Numbered from the stretch's first letter, positions 1 to 11,640 are shown. The stretch: 64,000 nucleotides of DNA from Agapanthus africanus (GCA_030015575.1 CM057338.1:306097827-306161826); one strand, 5' to 3'. Notes: a model not told the origin generated them from the sequence alone. Numbers and translations are program-made.

Positions 1-807
1 GTACAAGTCGTGTTGGAGTGTAGCCCAGAACACCCTGAGATACTACTGGAATACCTACCAGTAAATCTCCTGTCTTGGCCAAGGACTTTGTGTAATGGCT
101 CTCCTAGACACAGCGCGATCTCACCCCCAATACCGGGAGAGACGAAACCCCTGCCGATCCGCTCACTGCCTCCATGTGGTTCGGGACTGTACCCAACTAA
201 AACCTGTTTGCACGACTCCTTTGAGCCGTGGTGGGGTAGTAATAAAAGCACAGTGGGAACTCACACGAGACAAATGACGATCTCTGGTCGATGAACTATC
301 CTGTACACATGTCACCAGGGAACTGCTATCTGACGTCAGGTATAATACCAACTAGAATGTTCCCAGCGAGTCCTGTCCGGTGTACTCATAACCCAATGAG
401 CACCTGTATACATCTTAGGTGATCCAACTGACACCAATGGCTTGTGAGACCGGCCACCGTCCCTTGTCGGGGTCTCTACTGTATACACTAGTCTACTAAT
501 GGAGTATCGATGCCCAGTCTCGAAACTCCCACGACTAGGGACCTTTTAAGGATGTGCTTATAGACCCCAGCTCCCACGTATATGATCGCCATCATACTGC
601 TGTTAGTCAAGCAAGAATCCTAAAGGCTCTATCAATGTGTAATAGTGACCTGTAAGGTCACCTAAACCTGTACACGATGATAAAGATAAACCAGATAGCA
701 TACTATCATCTTGAGTAAGACTGTCCTACCGGTATAGGTCCTCCCTCAATCATTGCAATCACGTGCCTGTGATCCAATAATTGACTCTGAGGGCACTATA
801 TCCAACA
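1..807 (-). mobile_element. LTR of a Copia-like element (C2), cut by the window edge
   Basis: Read on the minus strand the segment begins TGTTGGATATAGTGCCCTC at 807 and runs off the left edge. It aligns over its length with 6222-7027, at roughly 84 percent by eye, so both are LTRs of one family. The TGTTGG start fits Copia-type LTRs; C1, the other copy, also has an initiator-Met primer site. The right end abuts an Athila-type reading frame at 808, which suggests that C2 inserted into A3. No internal region of C2 is visible, so it could be a solo LTR or the right end of a whole element. Confidence 0.6.
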
Positions 808-808
808 C

Positions 809-1315
809 TTGCATATTGTGCATACCCTTATGACAAAGAACCCCTGTTTTGATATGTGTACAGTATTGCTAAACTCTATAGGTGCGGGTAAACGGGCCGC
901 TAATTACCCTTGTCCCATGCTAGTTACACAATTATGTCGATATTTCCTCCCCGCGGAGGAGTTCGAATTTTATATGCATAGAGGCATTCCGGTCAGACCT
1001 CTTATCGAGGGCGTTTCTACGTCCTACTCACGACTGACAGATGTGTGGTCTCGAACCGAATCGGCGGAGCATGTATTTGCCCGCACACCTAGCTCTAGCT
1101 CAACCGCGAGCGAAGGAGAAATGACCCCTCTCGAACATGCACAATTAATGAGGAGAGCAGTTAGGGGTATTGATGAGTTGAGAGAGCAATTTAGGGTGAC
1201 AGCGAGGAAGCATGATAGGAGGTTGACGGAGGTTGAGCAGGGGATTCGAACCCTGTTGGCTAGAGTGGAGCGTTCACGTTCACGCTCGAGAGCGCGGCAT
1301 GGGGCCGAGCAGTGA
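809..1315 (+). CDS. Athila-type accessory or gag-like protein, C-terminal piece
   Basis: An open frame of 168 residues ends 65 bp before the AT-rich tail of A3. It reads as a real protein: a hydrophobic globular part (KNPCFDMCTVLLNS, PCPMLVTQLCRYFLPAEEF), a serine-rich hinge (PSSSSTASEG), then a charged helical tail (residues about 108-160) likely to form a coiled coil, ending in an Arg/Ser-rich stretch. Its place just upstream of the 3' untranslated region and LTR is where Athila elements carry their extra ORF (ATHILA ORF-1 type). That assignment rests on position and general look, not on a profile match. The N-terminal part lies beyond the C2 insertion. Confidence 0.45.
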   Translation: MHIVHTLMTKNPCFDMCTVLLNSIGAGKRAANYPCPMLVTQLCRYFLPAEEFEFYMHRGIPVRPLIEGVSTSYSRLTDVWSRTESAEHVFARTPSSSSTASEGEMTPLEHAQLMRRAVRGIDELREQFRVTARKHDRRLTEVEQGIRTLLARVERSRSRSRARHGAEQ

Positions 1316-2740
1316 GGGCACTGCTTTGGATAAGTTTAGGGAGACGGTGGTTGTATATCGTTATCTTTTGCGTGGCATATTTTTTTAAATTTTTGTATAT
1401 ATTTTTTCTTTTTCTTTTGAATATTTAAATTCTGCATTGCATCCTTATATAAAAATCAAAAAAAATCGAAAAATTGAAAATAAAAAATTTAGAAAAATCT
1501 AAAAATCAAATAAAAAACTGAAAAATTTGAAAAATTTATAAAAATTAAAATATTCAATTTTGGCCTTAATTGACTTGAGTTTGCCAAATAGGTTAACTAG
1601 CTAGGAACAACTAGATCTTAGACTTAGTAAATTAAAAACCCTAAAAATAACATTTCTTAAAATTTAACGGTAGAAAGTATATGTTTTTGTTGTTTATTTA
1701 GAAATAGGCAAATTTCGTGTTGACTTCTTGGGATAAGTTAAAACAAGGGAAAAATATTGATTTCTTTATTAAAGTATAAGTTTGAAAAATCATTCCTAAG
1801 TTTAAGTCTAAATTCTGAAAATATATACCCTACAAATTGCACAAACACGAACCTTGAAACTTGGAATAGTAGAAGAGACCTTGAAATGCTCTTGTCTAAA
1901 GTCCTTAATATGAAGAAAAATAAAATAAAAATACAAGTGTGAATAAAGAGGTAAAAAAATGAACAATGATTTTTGTAATTACTTAAGGCTGCATTAATAG
2001 AAAAAATATTTAGCGAGGGTGCTTCATCACCTAGTGCCTTAGACCAACTGGTTTGGGAGGCACTGCTAAAAGCCTTAGGGATTACAAGACTAGGAATTAC
2101 GCTTTAATGTACGAACACATTTTGTAATCGGTCTTTGGTATCTCAAGATGTATTAACGGTCGCATGAAGAATGTGTGAGCAATTTCATCTAAATATTCAC
2201 CAATTGAAAAGTACTTTGGACGATGGACAAGAGTATAATAGCTTGATTTGAATTTCCAAGTGTAGGGGTGATATATACACACACATAGAGGTATATGATT
2301 GGGGTTTAAATAAGAGTTAGGAATGAAAAATAGGACTTATATCATTAATAGAGATGATAAAAATTCCTAAGTTGAGATGGAACCCTAGAAGGAAAACTTA
2401 AAAGATGCCAAAAGCTAAGTAAATTCACAAGAATATATATAATCTTAAGTTAAATGATAAGGAAGCGTGAAAAATACGGATGGATAATTTATGAGTCGAA
2501 GATAATAGAATTCCTTGTTGGAAAACCTAATTGGAGAATAAAAGTTAATAGGCCGAATTGATAGGATTTTATGGGTAGTATCCGCTGAAAATCCTCAAGA
2601 GACAACACTCCTCCAACTAGGGACACCTAGAGGTTTAACGGCTTGTTGCACGAGCTCAGTGCAATTGTGTTTCCCTGCGAATGTGAGGCTAGGTCTTTTT
2701 CGAGAATAAAACTAGGTTTGCTCGAGAATGAGTAAAAGAT
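1316..2740 (+). other. Untranslated 3' region of A3
   Basis: AT-rich DNA with A- and T-runs (densest at 1380-1560) and no convincing reading frame. It is the reverse-complement counterpart of 38925-40190 in A1 and 58900-60290 in A2. That shows it is a shared, conserved non-coding part of the Athila-type family, lying between the coding region and the polypurine tract. Confidence 0.6.
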
Positions 2741-2755
2741 AAGTTTGGGGGTATT
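2741..2755 (+). other. Polypurine tract of A3
   Basis: AAGTTTGGGGGTATT stands directly before the LTR start TGTTCATATC at 2756. The same tract is found, inverted, beside the left LTRs of A1 (38909) and A2 (58890). It is the site where plus-strand DNA synthesis would have been primed. Confidence 0.65.
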
Positions 2756-4207
2756 TGTTCATATCATAATTTTGCATTATTATATTCCCTATTCTTAGTC
2801 ATTTTACAAATAAACAGGTGCTTTTGACCCATGTCTGCTACATAGTTGCAGGTTACAGGTTCTCGGAACAAAAACGGTGAAATTGATGAAAAGACGATAC
2901 AAAAGTGAGACTACGACCAACAAATAGAAGAATCTTGATCAAGCCTACAGTTGGAGAATAAACGAAGATCAGTGAACAAGTTCACAAAGTATAAAGGCAG
3001 CGCAAGGTTTAAGATTTCGACACGAAGAAAACGGTAAAGTCCACGACATTATTCACTGTGGAAATCCTAAAGAAAACTAGAAGACATTCTGAAGAACCAA
3101 CTGAAGAAATAGAAGACAACAGCAACAGACAGAAGCTCTAGGAAATTGAACCAACAAGCTCCCTACATGGCCGCGGAACCATAGCCAAACCTTGCTCTTG
3201 GCCGTGGATCCGCGGCCGTGCATCACCCGTGTCGCTGCTAAAAAGTGTCGGTGCGGCAGTGCATTGACTAGTCTTCTTAGGGGGATATTTGTAAAAGCAG
3301 ATGTGTGTCGATAGTAACCCTAGGGTTTCTATGCTCTATAAATAGAAACCCTAAAACCACTTTTAGGGGATGCCTCTTTTCATTGATCTAAAAATTCAGA
3401 ATCATTTGTAATGTTTTGAGAGCATCAATAAGTTAGTAGCTTCTTTTTATTTGCCCTAGTTCTTAGTTTTTATTTCTGCCCTAGATAGATCTATTATTTG
3501 CCCTAGTTTAAATTAAATTAGAACTTTTATTAATCTGTCGTAGCTTAGATAGTTAATCTTTTTAAATCGAAAACTCAAATAAAAACATGTCTTTTATCGA
3601 TCCTCTAATGAGTGAATAGTTCCTCACTTGTTAGGGTTAGGAATAGGAAAGGCTTAAGAGATGAAAATCTCTCACCCCTTTCTTACCCATCACATATTAA
3701 ATAATAGGATTCCATGCATACATATACACACCGCTCCTACGGCACCCTACCCACGAGGTAACGGTGACACCGTAGTTTAAAAGACCGGTTGTGCATGTTT
3801 TCCATGGAGGTTAGGGTAAGAATTAAGAAAGGACGGGCAAGGACCTAGAGAAAGGAACATCGTTTCTTCCCGGTCATCATAATCCCCTTTATTAATTGTT
3901 ACCATAACACATAATGAGATCTAAATTAGGGCATTGAAAGCGGTGGGAAATCTTTAATTTCTAAACTTAACCTAAAACCTAACCCTAGCAAGATTCTAAA
4001 TCCTAGTCTAAATCAACTTAGTTTTTAGTGATAAACATCCCACACCGTTTGGAATTAACTCGTTAGAACAATTAGCAAATACACAACATCCCTGTGGACC
4101 GACCCGTACTCACCGGCTAGCTACCAAGCGACACCATTCTTGATTGCGGTAAAATTATTCTTTGATTCATCTTTTGAAAGCGCATACGCATAAAATAGTA
4201 TCAATCA
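2756..4207 (+). repeat. 3' LTR of A3
   Basis: Starts TGTTCATATCATAAT and ends ATCAATCA. It is homologous to the LTRs 37536-38908 and 43558-44931 (A1) and 57564-58889 (A2), all inverted with respect to it. Shared landmarks are the segment with GTCTGCTACATAG near 2845 and the segment with GACCCGTACTCACCGG near 4100. It is clearly more diverged than the A1 pair, so this copy is older. Confidence 0.75.
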
Positions 4208-4952
4208 AATGGCAGTGACGGCAGTCCACATGTCGGACACTCGCCCCGCAATATCAAATGTACAACTGAAACTAAACTGCACTACCATTGCACCCAAGGT
4301 TATCCATCACGACTATCTGCACAAACCATAACTAGATATATATCCACCGAAGCAAGTAACTGAATCAAGTGTGTAACCCCGTCTAATTGAGCATATAGCA
4401 ATTAGACAACGTTACCAACACATCCACGCATACAAATGAACTCACGACATTAGAATTCCAAAACATAATTAGCGCACATCCTAAATATACTAAGGATAAA
4501 AAACAAGTGCACTAAACATCCAAAAAAGTCGAGTTTTGAGCCAATTCGGAGGTCCGAATCAAAACGAAACGCGCCCAAACCATCGCGGGGAGTTAGAGAA
4601 CGAAATTAATTTCGAGTCGGGGGGCGTAGAGGGGGTACCCTATCCCCGAGGCCACCACAAGGTGGCCAGAAGGTGAGACAGACCCGAACAACCCATGGAG
4701 GGGAAGTTTCGGGTCCCCAACCCAAGACCACCTTATGGTGATCTTGGGGAGTGGGCCCAGCCGTTCGGTCCCTATCGGGGTTTACCTGGGCAGCCCACGC
4801 ACCACCCCACGGCTTCTCGGTTCAAACTGAGAGCCCGCGGGGTGTGCAAACATCTCAAAACTCAAAAATTCGGGACTGTTTTTCGACAGTTTTCGATGCC
4901 CGAAAAAACGTGATTTCTAATGTCGCAACTAGCAAGTTTAAGGTGTTTGGGT
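4208..4952 (-). other. Leader region of Copia-like element C1
   Basis: About 745 bp between the primer site of C1 and the end of the A3 LTR. No credible protein is seen on either strand. On the minus strand it follows the LTR and primer site and so would be the 5' leader. It is cut at 4207 by A3. Inverted short motifs such as the pair around 4660-4680 (GAGGCCACC / GGTGGCC) are visible. Confidence 0.5.
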
Positions 4953-4966
4953 GGCTCTGATACCGC
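4953..4966 (-). other. Primer binding site of C1 (initiator tRNA-Met type)
   Basis: The minus strand reads GGTATCAGAGCC just inside the LTR end (AACCCAGCA). This matches the 3' end of initiator tRNA-Met, the usual primer for plant Copia and many gypsy elements. It fixes the C1 orientation as minus and the LTR boundary at 4967. Confidence 0.7.
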
Positions 4967-7027
4967 TGCTGGGTTTTGTCGGTGCCCCGGCCATCAAACC
5001 GTGGCCAAATGCGGAACAAAATTAGTGTTTAAAATCTTTGGCGCAAACAAAACCCGCACAAGATCGAACCAAAAACCTAGACTAGCAATATGTAAACTAG
5101 GAGTTAAATGGTTATACCGAACGGATCGTGTCCTTCGGTCTTCTACCATTTCCAAGCTCCTTGAGGTGTTGCTGATTGAATTTAGTTGCCGGTCTTCCTC
5201 CATCTATGATGATCCACCCGAGAGAAACGACGCAAGCTTCAACCTCGCCAAGCGAGGCAACCGACGCTCCAAGGTTGCTAACAATGGAAAGTGGAGGTGT
5301 AGGATTATCTCACTATAATTTTTCTCTCATCAAAATTCTCCAAGAGAAACTCAAGAAGATGAAGAGGAGGTGAGGAAACATATGGCATGAGCAAGTAAAG
5401 AAATGGCTAAGTGTTTTCTAAGTGAGAATGAGAGTGAGCATGAGGCAAGTCTAGAAAACAAAAGAGCAAGCCATCATTAGAATGTGGCTGCCTCCTCTCT
5501 CTCTCAATCATGCACACATAAAATATCTCTTTTCCTTTTTTCCAATTAAACAAATGTGTGCCATGCCTCTCTACCTGCCAAGTCCATGCTCATGCCAACT
5601 CACCCCTCCACCACATTTCCAAAATGATTTTCCAAAAAGAAAATCTAATAATGAGGTGGCCACCTTCTAGATGCAATTCCGTATAAAAATGGAATACTAC
5701 CCGGTACACGTATCGAAATACATATACGCATATTCGTACAAAAATACAAATAGCCAAGAGAGAAAATGAATAGTGAACAATAATACTAGAATACATATAT
5801 TTAAATACATATATAAATTATTAAATCAAAACCTGATTTAATAATCCGACTTAGTCCTAAGCCGCTAGTATTATCAACTGTCCGATTAAAGTCTGTGCAG
5901 CCTGTACACACATTTAATCGGACACCTGTATGTACCAACATACTTCATCTACACTATATCGTCTGAACCGTGAAAACCCTCTGTATGGGACTCTAAACAC
6001 TCGTCAATACGCTGGCAGTATGTTTAACCATAAGCACGTCAGCGGCGCTAGCTATACGTAATGGCTACCCAGGTATTGAACGAAAGGAAGGCCGATGAGA
6101 AAACTCACCCGTACCCCTATTGAGTCTGACAGTGACAATCTGCGTACAGTCCAGTCTGTTCGTCTAAAAGTATCGCATATCGAGTCTAGGGAGGTGGATA
6201 AAGTCAGACCCCTAATAACGCGATAATTCGTGTCGGTATGTAACCCATCACCACATGAGAAACTACTGATCCTAGATCAGTAATTCTCGACTAGCTTGGC
6301 CAAGGATTTCTGGTGATGGCCACCCGTGCACTGCGCGGCATCAACACCCAATACCGAGAGAGACGAATCCCCGATGATCCACTCAGTGAATCTATGTGGC
6401 TCGGGACTGTACCTAACTAAAACCTATTTGCACGACTCCTTTGAGCCATGGTAGGATAGTAATCAAAGTACAGTGAGAACTCACACAAAACAAATGACGA
6501 TCTCAGGTTGACAGACTAAGCTATACTCATGTCACCTGAGAACTGCAATCTGACAATAGGTATAATACCATCTAGCAGGTTCCCGGTGAGTCCGTCCAGT
6601 GTACTCATCACCTAATGAGTACCTGTATAATATCTTAGGTGACTAACTGACACCAATGGCTCGTGAGACCGGCCACCACCCCTCGTCAGAGTCTGGATAA
6701 GTATACACCAGTCTACTCCGGAGTATCGATTCCCAGTCTCGATACTCCTACGACTAGGGACATTTAAGGATGTGCTTATAGACCATCCAGCTCCCACGTA
6801 TATGACCGCCATCATAATACTGGTAGTCAAGAAAGAATCGTATGGGCTCTATCAACATTTAATAGTGATATGTAATGCCACCTAATGTTGTACATGATGA
6901 TAAAGATAAACTAGATAGCATACTATCATCTCGAATAAGACTGTTCTGCCGGTATAGGTCCTCCCTCAATCATCATAATCACCTGGTTGCGATTATGATA
7001 ATTTCCTTGAGGGCACTATAGCCAACA
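4967..7027 (-). repeat. 5' LTR of Copia-like element C1
   Basis: On the minus strand it starts TGTTGGCTATAGTGCCCTC at 7027 and ends at 4967 next to the primer site, giving 2061 bp. An AT-rich TATA-like stretch (TTTATATATGTATT on minus, near 5800-5830) could be its promoter. The right edge lies in the G1 LTR: the bases after 7027 continue the G1 sequence seen intact at 24332, which shows that C1 inserted there. The other half of C1 is not in the window. Confidence 0.65.
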
Positions 7028-7087
7028 AAACCTAGGTTAACCTGAGCTACTCCCACTCTGTTCGTATATTAAGAAAACCTAAAATGT
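7028..7087 (-). repeat. Fragment of G1 3' LTR between C1 and T
   Basis: These 60 bases match 24332-24381 and its surroundings in the G1 5' LTR almost base for base (AACCTAGGTTAACCTGAGCT is shared). They are the strip of LTR left between two separate insertions. They continue at 16064 on the far side of T, where the flanking bases AATGT and AACAT look like a decayed target duplication. Confidence 0.85.
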
Positions 7088-7539
7088 TGTAGGGTGCTTT
7101 TCGTCACCCTATTGAGATGGGAATACGCGCACGCTTGTCAGGCGCATTATAGATTCCCCCTGTCTTGGGTAGGCCGGGGTTTGTTGATTATAGGGATCCG
7201 AATCTCCGGCCGCCGCGGACTAAGCTGCCGTTAATTACCACTCGCTTTTGGAGCGAAGGAACCTCCGATTGACAGGTCAAACTGATCATGCGAACTCAAT
7301 GTGCAGTGTGCGTGTGTTGTGTTTTGAAAGGGGGTTTTGGATATATCGGGGGCCCCGCAGAGTTTTACGGGGGTCCCGCTGCCCGGATAGTGGGCTGGGG
7401 TCAAGGGGGCTAGCAGCCAACTTGCGGGGTGCGGGGCAGCGTCCCGTTAGAAATTTTTTCTAACGGGGGAAGTATATTTAGTGTGGAGTGCATATAAAGA
7501 AAAAAAGGGTGAGGAGCGTCTTAAAGACGCGTGCGTGGC

Positions 7540-8030
7540 ATGTGGGAACTGGGTGCCCACGGGTCACATGCCTGGCGCATAGGCGCTTGGCGCCCGCGGG
7601 TCACGTTCCCAACGCGTGGGCGCTTGACGCCCGCGGGTTACGTGCGCTACACGCGACCACTGGGCGCTGAGCGGGTCGCTTGGGGTGCACGTGGGTGCTA
7701 TAGTGCCCACGGGTCACGTGCGCTGCATGCGACCACTGGGCGCTGAGTAGGTCGTGTGGGGCGCACGTGGGTGCTATAGTGCCCGCGGGTCGCGTGCCGT
7801 GCACGCGACCGCGGGTCACGTGCGCTGCACGCAATCGTGGGGCGTGCGCACACGTGGGCGCTTTTGTGCCCGCGGGTCACGTGCACGCACGTGGGCGCTT
7901 TAGTGTCGGGGTCCCGTGCGCTGCACGCGACCATTAGGCGCTTTAGCGTCCGTGGGTCACGTGCCATGCACGCAACTGCCGGGCGCCCGTGGGTCCCGTG
8001 CGCGGCACGCGACCATGGGAAACACCAGCG
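7540..8030. repeat. GC-rich tandem repeats in T left LTR
   Basis: Units of roughly 75 bp built around GGGTCACGTGCGCTGCACGC, with CACGTG recurring and many short inverted pairs (for example CACGTG-CACG-CACGTG near 7877). The matching array in the other LTR is at 14790-15275, with unit gains and losses between the two. Reading frames over this stretch are by-products of repeats lacking stop codons. Confidence 0.75.
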
Positions 8031-8481
8031 GAAAGGGGCTTAGCCCCTAGGTTGGGGAGTTAAACTCCCAAGGGGTTTTTGAGTTAAACTCCTAACAGAA
8101 ATTTAATTTATAGAGTTAAACTCCAACAGATCTAGAAAGGAGTTAAACTCTTAGGAATTTTTGGCTCTTCTTTTGATCTTTGGATCCTCCCAAAGTGGGA
8201 TTTTTGGAGATGAGTCTCCTTCTTCTTTCTCTCAGTTGGCCGGATCTTGGGGAAAAGGGGAGTGAGATTCCAAATCTCCCCTTTTAGAGATTTGATGGAA
8301 GATCTGAGCTCCCCTTTGTGGGTTTTATGGTTAAAAACTACTTTTTGAAAAAGGAAGAGTTAAACTCTTGATTTAATTCGAAAAGAGGAAGAAGGTTTTG
8401 GACCCTTGAGAAAGGTGAAGGAGGCACAAACCCTAGAATTTTTAGAGAATGAAAAGTTCTTTTTTTATTCATCATCATGTA

Positions 8482-8493
8482 GCCTTATATAGG
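8482..8493 (-). promoter_or_regulatory. TATA box of T LTR
   Basis: The minus strand reads CCTATATAAGGC, about 315 bp from the LTR start at 8807. It lies where the promoter of the gag transcript would be expected. The right LTR has a weaker counterpart near 15745. Confidence 0.5.
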
Positions 8494-8807
8494 CTTACAA
8501 AATTACACATAGCCCCTTGGGCTTTACAAAATGGCATTTTGCCCATCTCATGCCTCATGTGCTCATTTCTTTTGCATATAAGCCATGGGCTTTACAAAAA
8601 TTTGGCTTTATGCCCATTTTGCTTACATTCATGCATAAAAAATTACATCAAAATTATTTATTACATGATTTTTATTTTGGCATGGAGGAGGCCGGCCATG
8701 GGGCTCGACTTGGGCATAGGCCCTCTTGACCTGGGCTTAGGCCCGCTGGCTTGGGGCTGACCTTGACTTTGACTTGGTCAACTGGGGTGCAATTTTCGAC
8801 CCCAACA

Positions 8808-9035
8808 AAGTGCCCATCATCAATAAATGCACACCACATATGTGGGTCGTGTGCATGAAATTGATGGACCTTCTTTCGCGTGGAGGCGACTTGTTTTGGT
8901 TCCCACTTTCTGGGATGCGCTGCCCTTTTAACGACTTGGACGGTCGACGCTTGACGCGACTTCGAGACGGAGTGTCCATAGTAGACGTTTCCCCGGCACG
9001 AAGTGATTTGGTTCCCGCTTAGTAGGAAGCCTGCA
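8808..9035. other. Spacer of T next to the 3' LTR
   Basis: Short non-coding stretch that already contains the first, more diverged units of the tandem array that follows (AACGACTTGGACGGTCGACG). No gene is seen. Confidence 0.5.
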
Positions 9036-10085
9036 CTGCCCTTTTTACGACATGGACTGTCGACGCTTGACGCGTCTCCGAGACGGAGTGTCCGTGGTGG
9101 ACGTTTCCCTGGCCCGGAGTGATTTGATTCCCGCTTTATGGGAAGCTGGCACTGCCCTTTTTACGACATGGACGGTCGACGGCACGAAGTGTCGCTGGTT
9201 GATTCCGATTCGAAGCATAATTCTGACAGGGAAGGTAGATACACCGAGGCGAAGCATGATTTCGACATGGGGTACACTCTGAGAAGAAACATGATTCCGA
9301 CGCAGAGCTTGTTAGTTGACTTGATTTAGAGGCAGAGCTTAATTCCGACGGGGAGGTCGTTGGTTGATTTGATTCCAGGGCGGAGCATAATTCCGACAGG
9401 GAGGTCGTTTGTTGACTTGATTCCAGGGCAGAGCATAATTCCGACAGGGAGGTCGTTGATTGACTTGATTCCAATACGAAGCATAATTTCGACAGGGAAG
9501 GCAGATACACCGAGGCGGAGCATGATTTTGACACGGGGTACACTCTGAGACAAAGCATGATTTCGACGCGGAGCTTATTGGTCGACCTGATTTCGAGGTG
9601 GAGCTTAATTCTGATGGGGAGGTCGTTGGTTGACTTGATTCCGAGACGAAGCATAATTTCGACAGGGAAGGAAGATACACCGAGGCGAAGCTTGATTTCG
9701 ACGCGGGGTACACTCTGAGACGAAGCATGATTCTGACGCAGAGCTTGTTGGTCGACTTGATTCTGAGGTGGAGCTTAATTCCGATGAGGAGTTCGCTGGT
9801 TGATTCCGATCCGAAGCATAATTCTGACAGGGAAGACAGATACACCGAGGTGAAGCTTGATTTCGACACGGGGTACACTCTGAGACGAAGCATGATTCCG
9901 ACGCAGAACTTGTTGGTCGACTTGATTCCAAGGCAGAGCTTAATTCCGACGAGGGGATGCTTGATTTCGTCATGGGGTACACTCTGAGACGAAGCATGAT
10001 TCCGACGTAGAGCTTGTTGGTCTACTTGATTTCGAGGCGGAGCTTAATTCCGATGGGGAGGTCGCTGATTGATTCGATTTGGGTT
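9036..10085. repeat. Tandem repeat spacer of T (about 48-bp base unit)
   Basis: Repeats of about 48 bp (for example starts of GAGGTCGTT at 9354, 9401 and 9449), grouped in larger units of about 165 bp marked by GGGGTACACTCTGAGA (9268, 9536, 9705, 9870, 9975). Because 48 is a multiple of three, long open frames appear on the minus strand, but they code only the repeat and are not believed to be proteins. Confidence 0.8.
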
Positions 10086-10089
10086 GACA

Positions 10090-11640
10090 TCGGCATCGCT
10101 ATACTAGAATATGGTACCACGAGCGAATCATCATCTGCCATGAGAGGATTTGAGGATTTTGATTTTGGTTTGGCATCAGCACCGTTTACACTGGAATATG
10201 GTACCAGGAGCGAATCATCATTTGTCTTTGCCCGTTGCGGAGCGATGGCTTAGGAGACAGGTTTAGGTCCCTATCACCTAAGACTTTTCAATTTTATGAG
10301 TCGTAAGGGTCCCATAAAATCATTTTCTCCCTACGAGTCGAAAGGATCTCGTAGGTGTATTTTCTCCTTAAGAGTCGTGGGGACTCCTAAGTGTGTTGCT
10401 CCTTTGTGAGTCGTAAGGATCTCACGCGGGAATTTTCTCCTCACAAAGTCGAGAGGACTTTGCGAGTGCATTTCATCTCTTTTTCATGAGTTTGCGTCCT
10501 TTCGGGTTTTAACAAACTCGCCGGCAGTCCTGCTGTTTTTACTCATGGAGCCTTTCGGGTTTTCATTCATGTCCATTTTGCTTGTGGACATACCTATTTT
10601 TTTTGGGAATCTTCATCGCTGATGGGACTTTGAATGTGGTCTCGCCGGTAGGACTTAGGAGAGATTGGGATCGTTTTACGCCTATGGATTTTATACGGTT
10701 TTGCAGGATGTATGATCCAGACCGTAGGGCCGGAAGAATTTTGGGACTTTGTTGGCGTCTGCATCGCTGTACTGGAATTTGGTACCAGGAGAGACTCATC
10801 ATTCGCCATTGGGATATTCATGGATTGGTTTTTAGATCGGCATCTGCATTGCTACACTGGAATAATGCCAGGAGCAACACATCATTTGCCCCGGGAGGAT
10901 TTAGGAATTGGTTTTTGGGTCGGCATCTGCATTGCTGCACTGGAATAATGCCAGGAGCAACTCATCATTTGCCCTTTGCCTATTGGGAAGCGATGGCTTA
11001 GGAGACAATTTTAGATTCCTATCACCTAAGGCTTTTCAATTTTATGGGCCGTAAGGGTCCCATAAAAGCATTTTCTCCCTACGAGTCGTAAGGATCCCGT
11101 AGGTGCATTTTCTCCTTAGGAGTCGTGAGGACCCCCAAGTGTGTTTTTCCTTTATGAGTCGTAAGGATCCCACGAAGGTGTTATCTTATGAGTCGTAAGG
11201 ATCTCGCAAGTTTTGTTCTCCTCATGCATCGTGAGGACACATAAGTGGGTCTTCCCAAATGGAGCATAATTCTGAGGGCGGAGACTGGCCGCGTAACTGA
11301 TGATTGCGGTGGGGTATGGGTATGTTGAGAATTATTTGAGCCCATGGATTGTATACGGTAGTCAACTTGGGGACCAACCGTAAGGCTGGGAGAATTTTAG
11401 GAAATTGGATTTTGGTTGGCGTCTGTATCGCTACACTGGAATATGATACCAGGAGCGACTCATCATTCACCACTTGGGGATTTGGATTTTGTTCGGCGTC
11501 TGCATCGCTGCATTGGAATATGGTACCAGGAGCGACTCATCATTCGCTGTTGGGACATTCAGAGATTTGAAATTTTGGTTAGCGTCTGCATCGCTGCACT
11601 GGAATATGGTACCAGGAGTGACTCATTATTCGCCGTTGGA
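10090..11640. repeat. Structured spacer of T: CTGG...CCAG boxes and two hairpin cassettes
   Basis: Two module types alternate. One is a box of about 50 bp containing GCATCGCTGCACTGGAATA, then CCAGGAGCGA and TCATCATT, present at about 10090-10215, 10765-10985 and 11425-11640. The other is a set of hairpins, each with a different stem around a loop like GTCGTAAGGAT, at 10286-10475 and 11030-11240. Both recur in X2 (54770-57090). No reading frame is convincing. Confidence 0.75.

Larger units (their letters stand above)
808..4207 (+). mobile_element. Athila-type element A3, 3' part only
   Basis: In order on the plus strand: a coding fragment (809-1315), an AT-rich untranslated stretch, a polypurine tract and a 3' LTR. 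The stretch from about 1380 to the LTR is the reverse complement of the matching part of A1 (38909-40190), and the LTR matches those of A1 and A2. A3 is therefore the same LTR family but clearly more diverged. Its right end lies in the leader of C1; its left part is cut off where the C2 LTR begins. It is an incomplete fossil. Confidence 0.7.
7088..8807 (-). repeat. 3' LTR of T
   Basis: 1720 bp, plus-strand ends TGTAGGGT and CCCCAACA. It contains a GC-rich tandem part (7540-8030), then dyads of the type GGAGTTAAACTCC (8050-8170), and a minus-strand TATA box. On the minus strand a short G-rich tract (GATGATGGGCACTT) precedes its start and may serve as the polypurine tract, though it is a weak one. 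Confidence 0.8.

Noticed and set aside
4695-5373. Plus-strand frames around the C1 primer site
   Set aside because: They run across the LTR boundary and primer site in the direction opposite to the element and show no domain.
7531-7967. His/Arg/Ala-rich frames on both strands of the T LTR
   Set aside because: GC-rich tandem repeats open several frames at once; no codon or domain support.
9136-9997. Long minus-strand frames (up to 184 residues) over the T spacer
   Set aside because: They lie entirely in a 48-bp tandem repeat. The repeat length is a multiple of three, so a stop-free unit stays open. The product is a low-complexity echo with no domain.
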